Part shown: piece after piece, positions 38,001 to 48,226 of the stretch
How the letters are laid out: each line of letters starts with the position of its first letter
Numbering within the stretch: the first letter of the stretch is position 1
Source: Symbiodinium natans
Taxonomy: Eukaryota > Sar > Dinophyceae > Suessiales > Symbiodiniaceae
NCBI GenBank assembly: GCA_905221605.1
Contig: CAJNDS010002190.1
Coordinates: 1,982,288-2,046,287, forward strand
Length of the DNA: 64,000 bases
Direction of reading: 5' to 3'
The notes under the pieces: generated by a model
The model's input: only the letters and a program-made list of their open reading frames with translations
Told to the model about the DNA's origin: nothing
The model's database searches: none
Made by a program: the position numbers and the translations under genes

Positions 38001-41000
38001 GGTATATCAGGGCCCTCATTCCCTCATTCCCTACTAAGAACCAAGAGAACAACTTCGAGAGGAGTCCCGCCGCCACACGGCGCGGGAGCATCCTTTCTGG
38101 GACACGCAGCCTGTTCCGTCCATGAGCTCCGAGTGCCCTTTCAGATCTGTCTTAGCTTAGGGTTTAGGGCTTAGGGCTTGGGGCTTAGGGTTTAGAGTTT
38201 AGGGTTAAGGTTTAGGGTTTAGGGTTTTAGGGTTTAGGGTTTAGGGTGTAGGGTGTAGGGTTTAGGGTCTAGGGTTTAGGGTTATTTCCGAAAAGAGGAG
38301 TGTTATTTTGGGGTCCTTAACGCCCATGTCTGCGTAAAACCACCCATCCGGGTAGTTTCTCTAAACAAGGGACGCAAAAATCCCCTATATCAGGCGGCAT
38401 CCTTATCATGAGGATCCTAAAAGGGACCCTAATTTGGAGAACTACCCATACAGTGTTGCAAATGTATCATCAACAAATGGAATCATATTTTTGGTATAAT
38501 TGTTTATTGTCTTTCTTGAGGTTTCTTGTGTCCGTGGTTTAAAAGTGGGCTTTGGCGTTTGTGGCAGGCATGGTTGAGGGCCGTGTTTTTGGAGAAAATG
38601 CCTGGTCAATTGTCGCTCATCCGCCCTGGTGCTATGAATTTTCCGGCCACCATACAAGGGGGTAGGCGCGCGCAAGCTGGGATCGCGTCGCCCGAAGCCA
38701 TCTCCGTCAAGAGCATTCTCACCCTAAACCCTAAACCCTACACCCTACACCCTAAACCCTACACCTTCAACCCTACGCCCTAAACCCTAAACCCTAAACC
38801 CTGAACCCTAAACCCTAAACCCTAACCTTTCGGACAGGTATGGCCAGGATGCCGGACCTCTGGATGACCTGAAGACTGTGGACGATGTTCGGCCAGCTCC
38901 TGTTTGGCAACTGCACAGGGTCATGTCACTGAACCCTAAACCCTAAACCCTATACCCTCAACCCTAAACCCTAAACCCTAAACCCTCAACCCTTGAGTGC
39001 CTCTTTGATCTGCCAAGGCCTCGAAGCCCTGAAAACCCTGAAAGACTGTCCGGTCCTGCCCAGGAGCCCTATCCTTTGCCTGGGCAGTTTGAGTGGTGCA
39101 CCTGCTACTCAGCACAGTGAAGGCCGAGTTTTTTCGAAAAGAGAAGGTTTAGGGTTTAGGGTTTAGGGTTTAGGGTTTAGGGTTTAGGGTTTAGGGTTTA
39201 GGGTTTAGGGTAAGTCCTGGCACGACTGCCCGCCTCCGAATATCAGAAGCTCCCCTCCCGGGCCCTGCCCTCCAAATTTGAATATTGCCACGCGATTGTG
39301 TTATGGCCTTATTCAGGAAAACGTGTCATATTTGGGGAGGAGTGGGGGTGGGGGGGGGGGGCGTTCGGGACGGGGTTAGTCTTGCAAGACCCCAAGTGCC
39401 TTAACTAAAGTCCGAGCTTCAGGCTTCAGTTACAACCATGTTCGGGCACTTAAGGGGCTCATAAGTGGGTTATAAGTCATAATTGGGTTAGAAGTGCCCT
39501 GAACCTCCAAGTAGGGTTGCGGGTTGGAGGTTTTTGGACTGGACAAGTCTTGGGTTTGGCGGGCCTGCCGGTAGCGATTAGAAGGTCCTTTGGGTTGGTT
39601 AGGGCCGCTGATTGTAAGACATCTTCCCGGACCCTTGGACCATCGACAATGTTGAACAACGACCCTAAAAACCCTAAAGAAGCTCCGAAAACCTAATAGC
39701 CCGACGACCCAACCGAAGGGTTCAGGGATTGGGGTTAGGGTTTAGGGTGTGGGGTTTAGGGTGCAGGTTTTAGGGTTTGAGGGTTTGGGATTAGGAGGAC
39801 GAGTGGGGATTCCTGAGGCAATGTCGATGACGATGCCGAGATGCAGGAAGTCTACACCCTCCTGACGGAGAACTATGTCGAAGACGATGAGCCCCGGTTT
39901 AAACGTTACGTAAGTGGCACCCTAAGCATGACCGGGGGGCCGTATTGCAAAAGGAACTCGGGTAATTCCCAGGGAGCTGACCACACGACGTTGAAAGGAT
40001 GGAGCTTGAGCCCGAAACTTGTTTTTACCGCACGGAACACAACCCTAGGACCCTGGGCAATTGGCACCAGGCTTGTTTGAGGTTCACCCAGTAGCTACTG
40101 CAGGGTCGTCAGCACTGTTCGGAGCGCTAAGTCTGCCTGACAATCCCACAGTGCAGCCTGGATCCCCCTCTGTGCTCCATTCGAGAGCCTCATGTTCCAT
40201 CTCTATCAGGCTCGGGTTTTGGGAACCCTAAACCCTAAACCCTAAACCCTAAACCCCAAACCCTCAACCCGAAGTTTAGGGTGCAGGGTTCACGTCTTTG
40301 ACCCAGCGCCTTCTGGGCTGGAGGAGGGGGGGTTGTACGGGATTGGGCGCAATTAAGGACAGCATGTTTCGGTTCGACTACTCCGTCCAGTTTCTGCGGT
40401 GGGCATTGAAGCCTCCAGAATATTTGAGGACGGCTGGACTATAGACAGTTCTTGTTAGGGAGCCACTGTGCTAAACTCTAAACTCTAAGCCTTAAACCCT
40501 GAACCCTAAACCCTAAACCTGAGCCAGTATACTTGGGGTCTTTGGAGCTTCAGGCTTTGTTGTTAGGGTCTTATGGCTAGGAGAAGTAACCCTAAGGGCC
40601 TTGGGTACCTTTCCCCGCACTCCCTTGAGAACCCTAGTAGAGAGCCCCTCCCGATCGCTAACCCCCAGATCCTCAAGATCCGCTGCCCAATGAACTCCTC
40701 CTGAATGTCAGCTGTTGCGGTTTAGGGTTTAGGGTTTAGGGTTTAGGGTTTAGGGTTTAGGGTTTAGGGTTGCTAGGCGAGGACCTTCTGCAAGCCTGCT
40801 GCCAAAGGGTTGCTACTCAGCCGTCTGTTTGAGTTGCCGGCAGGAACTGGCACCTTGGGGTGCGGGTCAAGGGCGGCGGCAAGCTGCCAGGCATATTTCT
40901 ATGTCCCATATGGGGGTTTCTGAACATGGGGGCACTCTTGTTCGGGGTCCCTTTAAGGGGAGTCGATTCTATTTGGGGTATCAAAGGGGTGCCCCTAGTT

Positions 41001-44000
41001 TGGGAAATGCCCATATGTCCTATAGGATGGCTCACCTTGGTGCCAGAAAGGAAGCTGATGGGTCGTGGTGCCAGCACTTCGCCGAGTGACAAAGTCTGCT
41101 TTGTTCTGAGGCTTGTTGGCTTCATCACCGGCATCCCAGCAAAGATGCGGGTCGGGGTACTGGGCAGAGGGCACCGCGCAAAGCACCCGTGCAAGACAGA
41201 CATCAAGGCATGTAGAGGCCGCAGCACTGCTTTTCCACCCCGGCAGGTTTATGACAAGTCCATCCAAATGGTAGAGATCAACTTCCTTTGCGTCCACAAG
41301 AAGCTTCGGTCGAAACGTCTGGCTCCGGTCCTCATCAAGGAGCGAATTGCACTTTAACTGGATCCCAGTTTCTGAGGCCCCAGATGTCCGAAAGGCTTAG
41401 GACAGAGCTTTTACCCAAGCAGTAAAGAACGACTCGAACATGAACGTGGCATTCCTCAAGTTGGTGGGGTTCAGGGGCTTTTGAGATCAAGGGCTTTTGG
41501 GGCTTTACTTGCTCTTCCTTTCCCAGTGGGCTCGGAGGAGTCACGTGAGCTGTTTCAAGCATCCCCGATCCCCGGATGTTGGGGTTTAGGGTTTGGGGTT
41601 TGGGGTTTGGGGTTTGGGGTTTAGGGTTCAGGGTTTGGGGATTGGAGTTTAGGATTCCTCTTTCCTTTGCCCCGTGTTGAGGCTCACTTTCTTGGGGGCT
41701 CTTGTGTGGGGGGGTGGGTTGCTTGGCGTTGCTCCCCCGAGGAGATCACCCGGCGTGTGAACCGGGAGAATGTCTGGCAGGCGGCTTGAGGGAGGGATCC
41801 CCCCCCCCCCCACCTCCGAACCCCCCCCCCCCACTTTATAAGGATCCCCATGCAGCTTAAGGTATGTTCCTATATCATTTAAGGTATCCTTGTAAGTCAA
41901 TTCATCTCGTTCTCTACGTGATAATAGTATAGTAATTTCCCGGGCGCTTATAAAAACTGCCATTTTGCCCGGGCCTTTATTCGTTCACAAGTTCACGCAA
42001 TAAAAGCACGCGTCGTGCACTCATTTCATTCATTTCTCCTTGTCTTTTATTTCGTTCACTTTGTTCACTTCGTTCATCCACGGGCACACGATGATAATAT
42101 AACAATAGCGGTATATTCCTTAGTTAAGGGGTATGAAGTAGGATGTTCTCCCTTATACGAACAGTCCTTACTAGGGATAAGAGTAGGGGTGCTAGAATCC
42201 CTATTAGGGACTGTTAGTATAAGTGGGAACATCCCAAGTTATCGGGGGTTCTTGAGAGAAGGGGGGGGGGGGCCCAACGGGGGTTAGTAACTGAAGGTCC
42301 CTTCATACTCCCTACTACTCCCTAAGGCTCCCTAAGCTTCCCTAAGGTTCCATAGATACCTACTAGGAGGTTCATGGTATAACCCAAGGGGCTTATAAGT
42401 GGGTTAGAAGCACAGTTATAATTGGGCTATACGTATCCTGAACCTCCAAGTAGCCCCCGTGAACCCCCTCCTCCCTTAAGAACCCTATAAACACCCTAAA
42501 CCCTAAACCCTAAACCCTAAACCCTAAACCCTAAACCCTAAACCCTAAACCCTAAACCCTAAACCCGAAGGCCGTCTACACCGCCGGGGTCGTGCTTCCC
42601 AGACCCGTCGCTGAGTGCCGCACCCCGGCTGGTGTGTGTTTAGGGTTTTAGGGTTTAGGGTTTAGGGTCTGAGGGTTCCGGGTGGAGGCGATGGCGGAAC
42701 TCTTCTCCCGCCCTACGCCCAAAACAGCCCAATGCCCGTAAGCGAAGGCAATAGACAGACCTTAAGTCGAAGTCGTTTTTTAGGGGCCACTTGTCTGTGC
42801 CGAGGCTATTGGCACCGCTCGCTGAACCCCAAGAAGCTGATCGAAGTGGGCTTCTCCCACTTGGGCCAGCGCATGACCATGGCCCGGACCATCAAGCTCT
42901 ACAAGGTGGGCTGTTTAGCTGTTTAGCTGTTTAGCTGTTTAGCTGTTTAGCTGCTTAGGGTTTAGGGTTTAGGGTTTACTTGGAGGGGTTCGTGGCACTT
43001 ATTGACCAATCATAATTGTACATATAACATACAACCCACTTATGAGCCCGTTAAGCGCCCTAATATGGTTTTAAGTACAGTTGCAAGTACAGTGATAATT
43101 GGTTAATAAGTACAATGAACCTCCAAGTAGGATCTGCCACAGAGGCTCCATCAGCAATCCGCAGCTCAATCCGTGGGGTCGAGCCACAAATCCATCTTGG
43201 GGCCTTTGCTGCTCAAGAGTTTCTTGGGCTTGGAACCCGGAACCACGCGAGACCCCACAAGAGAGTGCTGAAATATCCTTGAATTGAGGGTTTTCGGGTT
43301 GCAAGTGGCACGCCCTTCCTCCAACCCTAGACTTGAGCTCCATTCTCTCTTCAGAAGTGCCCTAAACCCTAAACCCTAAACCCTAAACTTACCCTAAACC
43401 CTAAACCCTAACCCTAAACCCTGAACCCTAAACCCTAAACCCTAAACCCTCTGTCGTGTCAACGAGGTGCCCGACACGCCCCAGCTGGCGGGGATGCGCG
43501 AGATGCGGAAGGAGGACGTGCCTCGAGTCCACGGGCTCGTCTCGAACTACCTGCAGATCCTTGGCGCCCCAGAAAGAGAGGCGTAGAATAGGAGAGCGGG
43601 CCCCTTTAAGTTGCGGAATGCTGCTTCTACCATGGTCTTGTCATGGATTTTTTCACGTTTCAAATTTGGGGCCGGGGCACCTCTGCAGATCCCAAAAGCG
43701 AGGTGTCTGTGCGGCCTCACATGATTGCCGGTGTGTCTTGCGGGATCTTCAGATCGCTTTGTCGCAGTGCAGACCGTCAGCATGCAACGGGGTGCCCGCA
43801 GGCTCCCAAGGAAGTTCTCTATACCCCCTTATGTAAGGAAGAGACCCTAGAATCACATTATAAGGATCCCCATAGGATTCAAGGCATCTTCCTTATGTAA
43901 GGGGTCTAGGGGGGGCCTCGTAATAATATAATTTGAGGCATGTTCCTCATGTAGGGCTTTTGAGGGCTCTTTGGGCCCCAAGGAAGTTCTCTTTGCATCC

Positions 44001-46976
44001 GGAGTTTACTCCCGAAGAGGCGCGCAGGGAGCGGGTGCGGGAGGTGAAGTCGGATACTTGGAAGGTTCATGGTACGTAGTAACCCAATGATCATCACGAA
44101 AGCTAGCTCCTTGGAGCTCGCGAGAGTTGTCGTTTACAAGAATTCTCTCTCGTGTTAGCGACTCCGACCCTTAAGCGGTATGAAAATCAAAGAGATAAAG
44201 GGCTGTGGAGGGGGGGGGGGCCCCCCCCTCCCCGCCCTCCCCCCCCTTATAGGATTGACAAAACCAATCGAAAGGTGTCCCCCCCCCCCCCCCCCTCCTT
44301 TTCAGGCTTCCCCTCCGTCTTGGTCAGGCCCTGCTGTCGAGCTGTAAGGCCCCGGGATGAGCATTCGAATCCGCAGCTTCCGACAGCTCTTAGTGCGACC
44401 GCTGCGTGTCCCAGCATGTTTCGTTTTGCTTACAGTTCAGAGTTTGCAGCGTTGTTGCTGCGCCCGCACTTCTCCTGCCTGACTCGAAAAAAGCTTGCTT
44501 GTCAGCCGCGTTTCTAGCTTTCGTGGCCCCGATCTCAAGTTGTACTTATAACCCAGGGATAACCCCGAATTCGGGTAGTTGAGGGGCTTATCAGTGGGTT
44601 ATGCTCCACCTTATAATTGGGTTATACGTACCCTGAACTCCTAGTACTGGACGCGATCTGGAGCTTGTGTCCTGATTTTGTAGAAGGCCTTGAGGGTTAC
44701 ATGGTTAGGGTGCAGACTTCTTTGGGCTTGGTGTTTGATAGCACGAAGCCAGTATTTGTGCGCTGTGGGACTTCCTGAACCTCAAAGCTCGACAGCAAAA
44801 AACCCCTGTGCCAGGTCGAGCATTGGATGCTGCCGAAAGAAGGTGTAGTGTCATGCTGGGTTCGCCAGGGACTTAGGAACAAGTCAGCTTCATAGCTATA
44901 AACACAGTGGCGAGTCCCTCTACCTCTGCTGACTACAGTCGCATTTGAACCGCTGAGTCTGAAAGAGGTTTAAAAGGAGTTTAGGGTTTAGGGTTTGGTT
45001 TCTTCAGCGTTCGGGCCGATCGAGCCCCATGAAGGAATCAGCCTGTACTGTAAGTTATGTGAAGGCCCTCTCTATCCCCCTAGTTACGGAATACACACGA
45101 AAGTACATGAAGGGATCCTTCACATGATTTTGACGTCTAACTGGGATGCCCACCGCGGCTGTGCTTGCGCGTCTAGTATTTGCTTAAGAGCCACTCCCAA
45201 AAAGTACGAGTTGTGCTATATAGTCCTTATCTACTAATGTAATTGCTTAATTAAGAGCCACCTCCCCCCCCCCCCAAGAAAAAAGACAAAAAGACGAGTC
45301 TCTCTCTTTTGGGGGAAAGGGGTTATATATTAGTTTTTTGAACTACTACTTGCTGAAGAAGAACACCCAAAAACATAAATGTTCTGCCTTCTTAGGGCAG
45401 TAGAGGGATTAGCATATGTCTTTCATTTCTTGGGGGTTCTTGAGCAAATAGTAGGTGTGAGAGCGTGAGCGACGAAACTCACGGGACCCCCACGCCGAGG
45501 CGAGAATGAAAAGGGCGAGGTCACCGATGTGTTTTCCTTCTACAGCCTGCCATCTTCCATTCTGGGCAGTGACCTGAGATGTTGCTGGGGACCCTAAACC
45601 CTAAACCCTAAACCCGAAACCCTAAACCTCAAACCCGAAACCCTAATTCCTAAACCCGAAGCCCTACACCCTAAACCCTAAACCCTAAACCCCTAACCCC
45701 TAAACCCTAACCCTAAACCTTAAACCCTAAACCCTAGAAAGGCTGCAGGAATAAACGTCCTAGAGCCAGCCTTCATGCGCATGGCCCCAGGCCATCCGAA
45801 GCATAACTTGCTGAGAGCCGCCTACTCCTACTGGAATGTGGCTACGACGGTGCCGCTTCAGGAGTTCTTTCGGGCCTGGTGCGTGTCACATGTTTTGCGC
45901 AGCCGCTGGCAAATTGATGAGGTTCAGGGATGTTTCGGTTGCTGGTGTAGGCTTATGCTTTCAGTATGCATTGCCTAGGCTATGGAGTCTCTGCAAGGTC
46001 TTGCCGCTAAGCCGGCGATTTTGCAGGCTTTTGGAGGTGATGTTGGGGGTGCTTTCCCTCTGCTTGTGACAGTCCTATTCCCCCCCGCGCAAGGATCTGA
46101 TGCTTGACGCGCTCAGTGTTGCCAAGCAGCAGGCGCGGGCCTCAGTGAAGACGAAGCACCCCCCGCACAGCAACCCGATATATGTGAGCACAATTACAAA
46201 GAGTATTCGCTCATGAATATCCTCCAAAAACCTAGTCTAATGATTAAAGCGTCCCTTTACCACTGTACTCAACTCTCCCCCCAAAAAGCCTATTCTAGTC
46301 ATTAAGGCACCCTACATTAGACCTACAGACTGGCTGCAAGTCGATGCTGCTGTGCCAAGGGCTTTGATGTCTTCAATGCCTTGGACATCATGGAGAACGA
46401 GTCCTTCTTGAAGGACTGCGCTGCTTTTTTTAGCAGCTGCAGCAGTGCGCAGCGTCAGAGGCATAACTTGCAGAGAGCTGCAGGTAGCAGGTAAGACAGG
46501 CGCAGTGTTTCAACTGGATGCTGAGAATGGCCCTGCTGCCAAGCATCACCAATTTCATGAGAGTGCGACTTCGAGAGCCATTTTGCTTTGCTGTCGCACT
46601 CGCCGATGCCCCAAGCACGAGACGAATTGGCCCAGGATCTGAAGTTCGGCATTGGCGACGGGTATTTGCCTCCCGACCCAATGCCAGGTTTGGGGAGTTG
46701 AGGATTTCGGCTACAGACTGGTTTAAAGGGGTTGAGGGCTAAAGACTGGTTGAGCTGGTAATCGCGATGTAAAGTTTTCACGTCATGGTGTGCTCGAACT
46801 ACCTTCTCCGACAGACGCTTCTGCACTACTTCTTTATGTGATGTACCGAGAACTCCTGGATTACGGGGTCCTGGCAGTCCTTCAGTCGCATTCCTGGTGT
46901 GCCAAGGCAATACTACCTCTACAACTGGAAGTGCCCCAAGATTGAGCCGCGAAACATCGGGCTTGTGCTGCTGTAG
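35085..46976 (+). CDS. NMT: N-myristoyltransferase, tandem copy 3 (about 25 exons, most diverged)
   Basis: Same enzyme and exon order as copies 1 and 2. Exons (approximate): 35085-35125 ([12 protein letters not shown]), 35399-35443, 35590-35629, 36041-36113, 36794-36862, 38059-38145 ([10 protein letters not shown]), 38838-38901, 39064-39117, 39817-39895 ([12 protein letters not shown]), 40358-40435, 40844-40887, 41109-41148, 41247-41340 (EINFLCVHK), 41741-41787, 42571-42622, 42807-42906, 43467-43556, 43984-44050, 44815-44870, 45499-45566, 45791-45861, 46088-46170, 46357-46417, 46639-46675 (KFGIGDG), 46915-46976 (stop TAG). The most divergent copy: MREMRK for MREMKK, VSCWVRQ for [16 protein letters not shown] for CSFYNLPSS, and ancestral-looking YWHRSLNP where copies 1 and 2 have YHHRSLNP. 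Family signatures and the terminal Leu are kept, so it looks functional. Introns are the longest of the three. They carry many telomeric arrays, and one contains a decayed exon-like segment (44411-44465). Confidence 0.88.
35806..36020 (+). repeat. Dispersed ~200-bp block shared with 9757-9960
   Basis: GAGATTCTGCTTGTTGGGCA through an ME-B element (about 35882-35990) to GGGGACTTATGAAGAAGCG. It ends about 20 bp before NMT copy 3 exon 4. See 9757-9960. Confidence 0.8.
36508..36640. mobile_element. ME-A element in NMT copy 3 intron 4
   Basis: CTGGGAGGTTCATGGTACTT at the left and GTGTAAGTACCATGAAATTG at the right; followed by telomeric arrays. Confidence 0.85.
36645..36790 (+). repeat. Telomeric array ending at NMT copy 3 exon 5
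   Basis: Two CCCTAAA runs separated by TTATGCGGGAGCGAAAAA. The array ends CCTCAACCCCGTAG directly before GAGCCGGAGTCC, the exon start. Confidence 0.95.
36897..37220 (-). repeat. Long degenerate telomeric array (TTTAGGG)n
   Basis: Begins about 35 bp after NMT copy 3 exon 5 (after a G run) and continues with interruptions and TTTGGGG/TTCAGGG variants for about 320 bp. Confidence 0.92.
37221..37830. other. Intron stretch without recognised content
   Basis: Part of NMT copy 3 intron 5. I see no element, exon or strong repeat here. Confidence 0.5.
37949..38043. mobile_element. ME-F element before NMT copy 3 exon 6
   Basis: GGCTGGTTCTTCGTAGGGAC at the left and CCCTCATTCCCTACTAAGAA, CCA at the right. 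It ends about 15 bp before the exon. Confidence 0.85.
38155..38285 (-). repeat. Telomeric array (TTTAGGG)n after NMT copy 3 exon 6
   Basis: Starts about 10 bp after the exon; TTTAGGG mixed with CTTAGGG and GTGTAGG. Confidence 0.92.
38325..38445. mobile_element. ME-G element in NMT copy 3 intron 6
   Basis: TCTGCGTAAAACCACCCATC, ATCCCCTATATCAGGCGGCA and AGGATCCTAAAAGGGACCCT. Weakly related to the other ME-G copies. Confidence 0.4.
38718..38830 (+). repeat. Telomeric array before NMT copy 3 exon 7
   Basis: CCCTAAA with CCCTACA units; ends about 10 bp before the acceptor (GGACAGG). Confidence 0.92.
39408..39516. mobile_element. ME-A element, eroded left end
   Basis: Interior ACAACCATGTTCGGGCACTT, AAGGGGCTCATAAGTGGGTT and right end GCCCTGAACCTCCAAGTAGG. 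Confidence 0.75.
40910..41030. mobile_element. ME-E element in NMT copy 3 intron 11
   Basis: TATGGGGGTTTCTGAACATG at the left and GTTTGGGAAATGCCCATATG at the right, around GGAGTCGATTCTATTTGGGG. Confidence 0.8.
42131..42238. mobile_element. ME-C element in an NMT copy 3 intron absent from copy 1
   Basis: AGGATGTTCTCCCTTATACG at the left and TAAGTGGGAACATCCCAAGT at the right. It lies in the [10 protein letters not shown] intron. Confidence 0.9.
42363..42454. mobile_element. ME-A element in the same NMT copy 3 intron
   Basis: TAGGAGGTTCATGGTATAAC at the left and GTATCCTGAACCTCCAAGTA at the right. Confidence 0.85.
42490..42570 (+). repeat. Telomeric array ending at the NMT copy 3 YTAGVV exon
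   Basis: About 11 CCCTAAA units, then CCCGAAG directly before GCCGTCTACACCG, the exon. The acceptor AG lies in the telomeric variant unit. Confidence 0.95.
42911..42980 (-). repeat. (CTGTTTAG)5 array running into TTTAGGG
   Basis: Five CTGTTTAG units and one CTGCTTAG start about 5 bp after exon 16 of NMT copy 3 and pass without a gap into TTTAGGG units: an 8-bp variant next to the 7-bp telomeric unit. Confidence 0.95.
42975..43131. mobile_element. ME-A element in NMT copy 3 intron 16
   Basis: TACTTGGAGGGGTTCGTGGC at the left and AGTACAATGAACCTCCAAGT at the right, with AATTGTACATATAAC inside. Confidence 0.88.
43796..43980. mobile_element. ME-B element(s) abutting NMT copy 3 exon 18
   Basis: GGCTCCCAAGGAAGTTCTCT at the left is a copy of the exon start sequence (CCCCAAGGAAGTTCTCTTTG at 43976). 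It is followed by TACCCCCTTATGTAAGGAAG, a GGATCC centre and two right halves, ending GAGGGCTCTTTGGGCCCC. The element plus the duplicated AAGGAAGTTCTCT could be a target duplication. Confidence 0.75.
44411..44465 (+). pseudogene. Decayed NMT exon-like segment inside an NMT copy 3 intron
   Basis: CCCAGCATGTTTCGTTTTGC translates with its continuation to [19 protein letters not shown], close to the true exon [20 protein letters not shown], but it lies between the exons for [10 protein letters not shown] and VEHWMLP, out of order. Probably a stray partial copy. Confidence 0.45.
44530..44645. mobile_element. ME-A element, eroded ends
   Basis: GTACTTATAACCCAGGGATA, GGGCTTATCAGTGGGTTATG and TACCCTGAACTCCTAGTACT. 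Confidence 0.7.
45590..45740 (+). repeat. Degenerate telomeric array (CCCTAAA)n in NMT copy 3
   Basis: Mixed CCCTAAA/CCCGAAA/CCCTACA units between the VTDVFSFYS and KAAYSYWNV-type exons. Confidence 0.92.
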
Positions 46977-47707
46977 CTCTAAACCCTAAACCTAAACCCT
47001 AAACCCTAAACCCTAAACCCTAAACCCTAAACCTTAAACCCTAAGCCCTACACCCCCCAGGCTTTGCAATCCTCGAACCGCACAGGCCCGGGATGGCCTC
47101 ATGTGGTGCCAAAGGGACACAGCCCCCTCCCTGAGAAATGAGCCCCAAAGCTCCTACACCCTAAACTCCCTAAACCCGAAACCCCAAACCCTGAACCCTG
47201 AACCCTAAACCCTAAACCCTAAACCCTAAACCCTAAACCCTAAACCCGAAACCCTAAACCCTAAACTCCCTGAACACCCGAAGCCCTAAAGCTCCCTTAA
47301 CCCCCAAGCCTCAGAAAGGTTCATGCACTGAGACCATGGGTTCTTCTACCCCGGGCGGCGACCTGTGTCCCTACTTCTGACTGAAAGGATTTGCTTTGGC
47401 TGAAGCAACAATGTAAACCCTAAACCCTCAACCCTACACCCTACACCCTAAACCCTAAACCCTGAACCCTAAACCCTAGACCGTGCTCCAACCTACAAAC
47501 CAGCCGTTTGATGTGTAGACGGGCGGCCGCAGACCTGCCCAGCCCAGTCAGACCCCGAGCCACTGAGCAGTTCTCTATGTCACGGTTGCAAGTACCCAAA
47601 ACCCTAAACCCTAAACCCTAAACCCTCAACCCTAAACCCTAAACCCTAAACCCTAAACCCTAGTGATTCTCCGTGTTATCACAGGACCTCAGGAGTGCCC
47701 CAACCCC

Positions 47708-47792
47708 CTGGTTCTTGGTCAGAGCCCTTTCTATGCCCTTTAAGGGATGATATAGGGCCCTGCATTCCCTCATTCCCTACTAAGAACGAACC
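47708..47792. mobile_element. ME-F element
   Basis: TGGTTCTTGGTCAGAGCCCT at the left and CATTCCCTCATTCCCTACTA, AGAAC at the right, with CCCTTTAAGGGATGATATAG inside. Confidence 0.8.
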
Positions 47793-47917
47793 TTCATTAG
47801 GAACCTGCCGCACATGGAGGCGAGAGCACATCCTAGGAGCAGTCTCGAGAAACCGTCTCGGTGAGAATATGTCTCCCGCAGCGCATGCGCGAAAAAGGAG
47901 CCGAGTTGCGCTGTGCG

Positions 47918-48022
47918 TATTTCCCAAGATAGGGGTACCCCTTTTATACCCCAAATGGAACAGAATCCTCTCAAAGGGACCCCCCAAACGGGTACCCCTA
48001 TTTTCGGAAACCCCCATGTGCC
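47918..48022. mobile_element. ME-E element
   Basis: ATTTCCCAAGATAGGGGTAC at the left and TACCCCTATTTTCGGAAACC at the right; an almost perfect hairpin around CAGAATCCTCTCAAAGGGAC. Confidence 0.88.
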
Positions 48023-48226
48023 TGGGATTTGCTTTCGTCCACCAGCTTTGTCGGCATCGGGCTTGAGCGAGTGTTGTCGGGCTACGTGCTCGGCTGTGTC
48101 TCCCACCCTGCCCAGCCGTTCTCGGACAGTTGCTTTTGGCTCTCATACTCATAGCCGCATGCGCTGCAGGAGCAAAAACAGGGTTCGGAACCAGGCAGCT
48201 TATGAAGGCCCAAGGCCACAGTTGAG

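Larger units (their letters stand above)
46977..48226. other. Spacer after NMT copy 3
   Basis: Telomeric arrays (46978-47070 starting right after the stop codon; 47155-47290; 47415-47485; 47600-47665), ME-F (47708-47792) and ME-E (47918-48022). No fourth NMT start or exon is seen. Confidence 0.65.

Noticed and set aside
47000-48226. Search for a fourth NMT copy
   Set aside because: No start motif, Lys-rich exon or catalytic segment was found after 46976.
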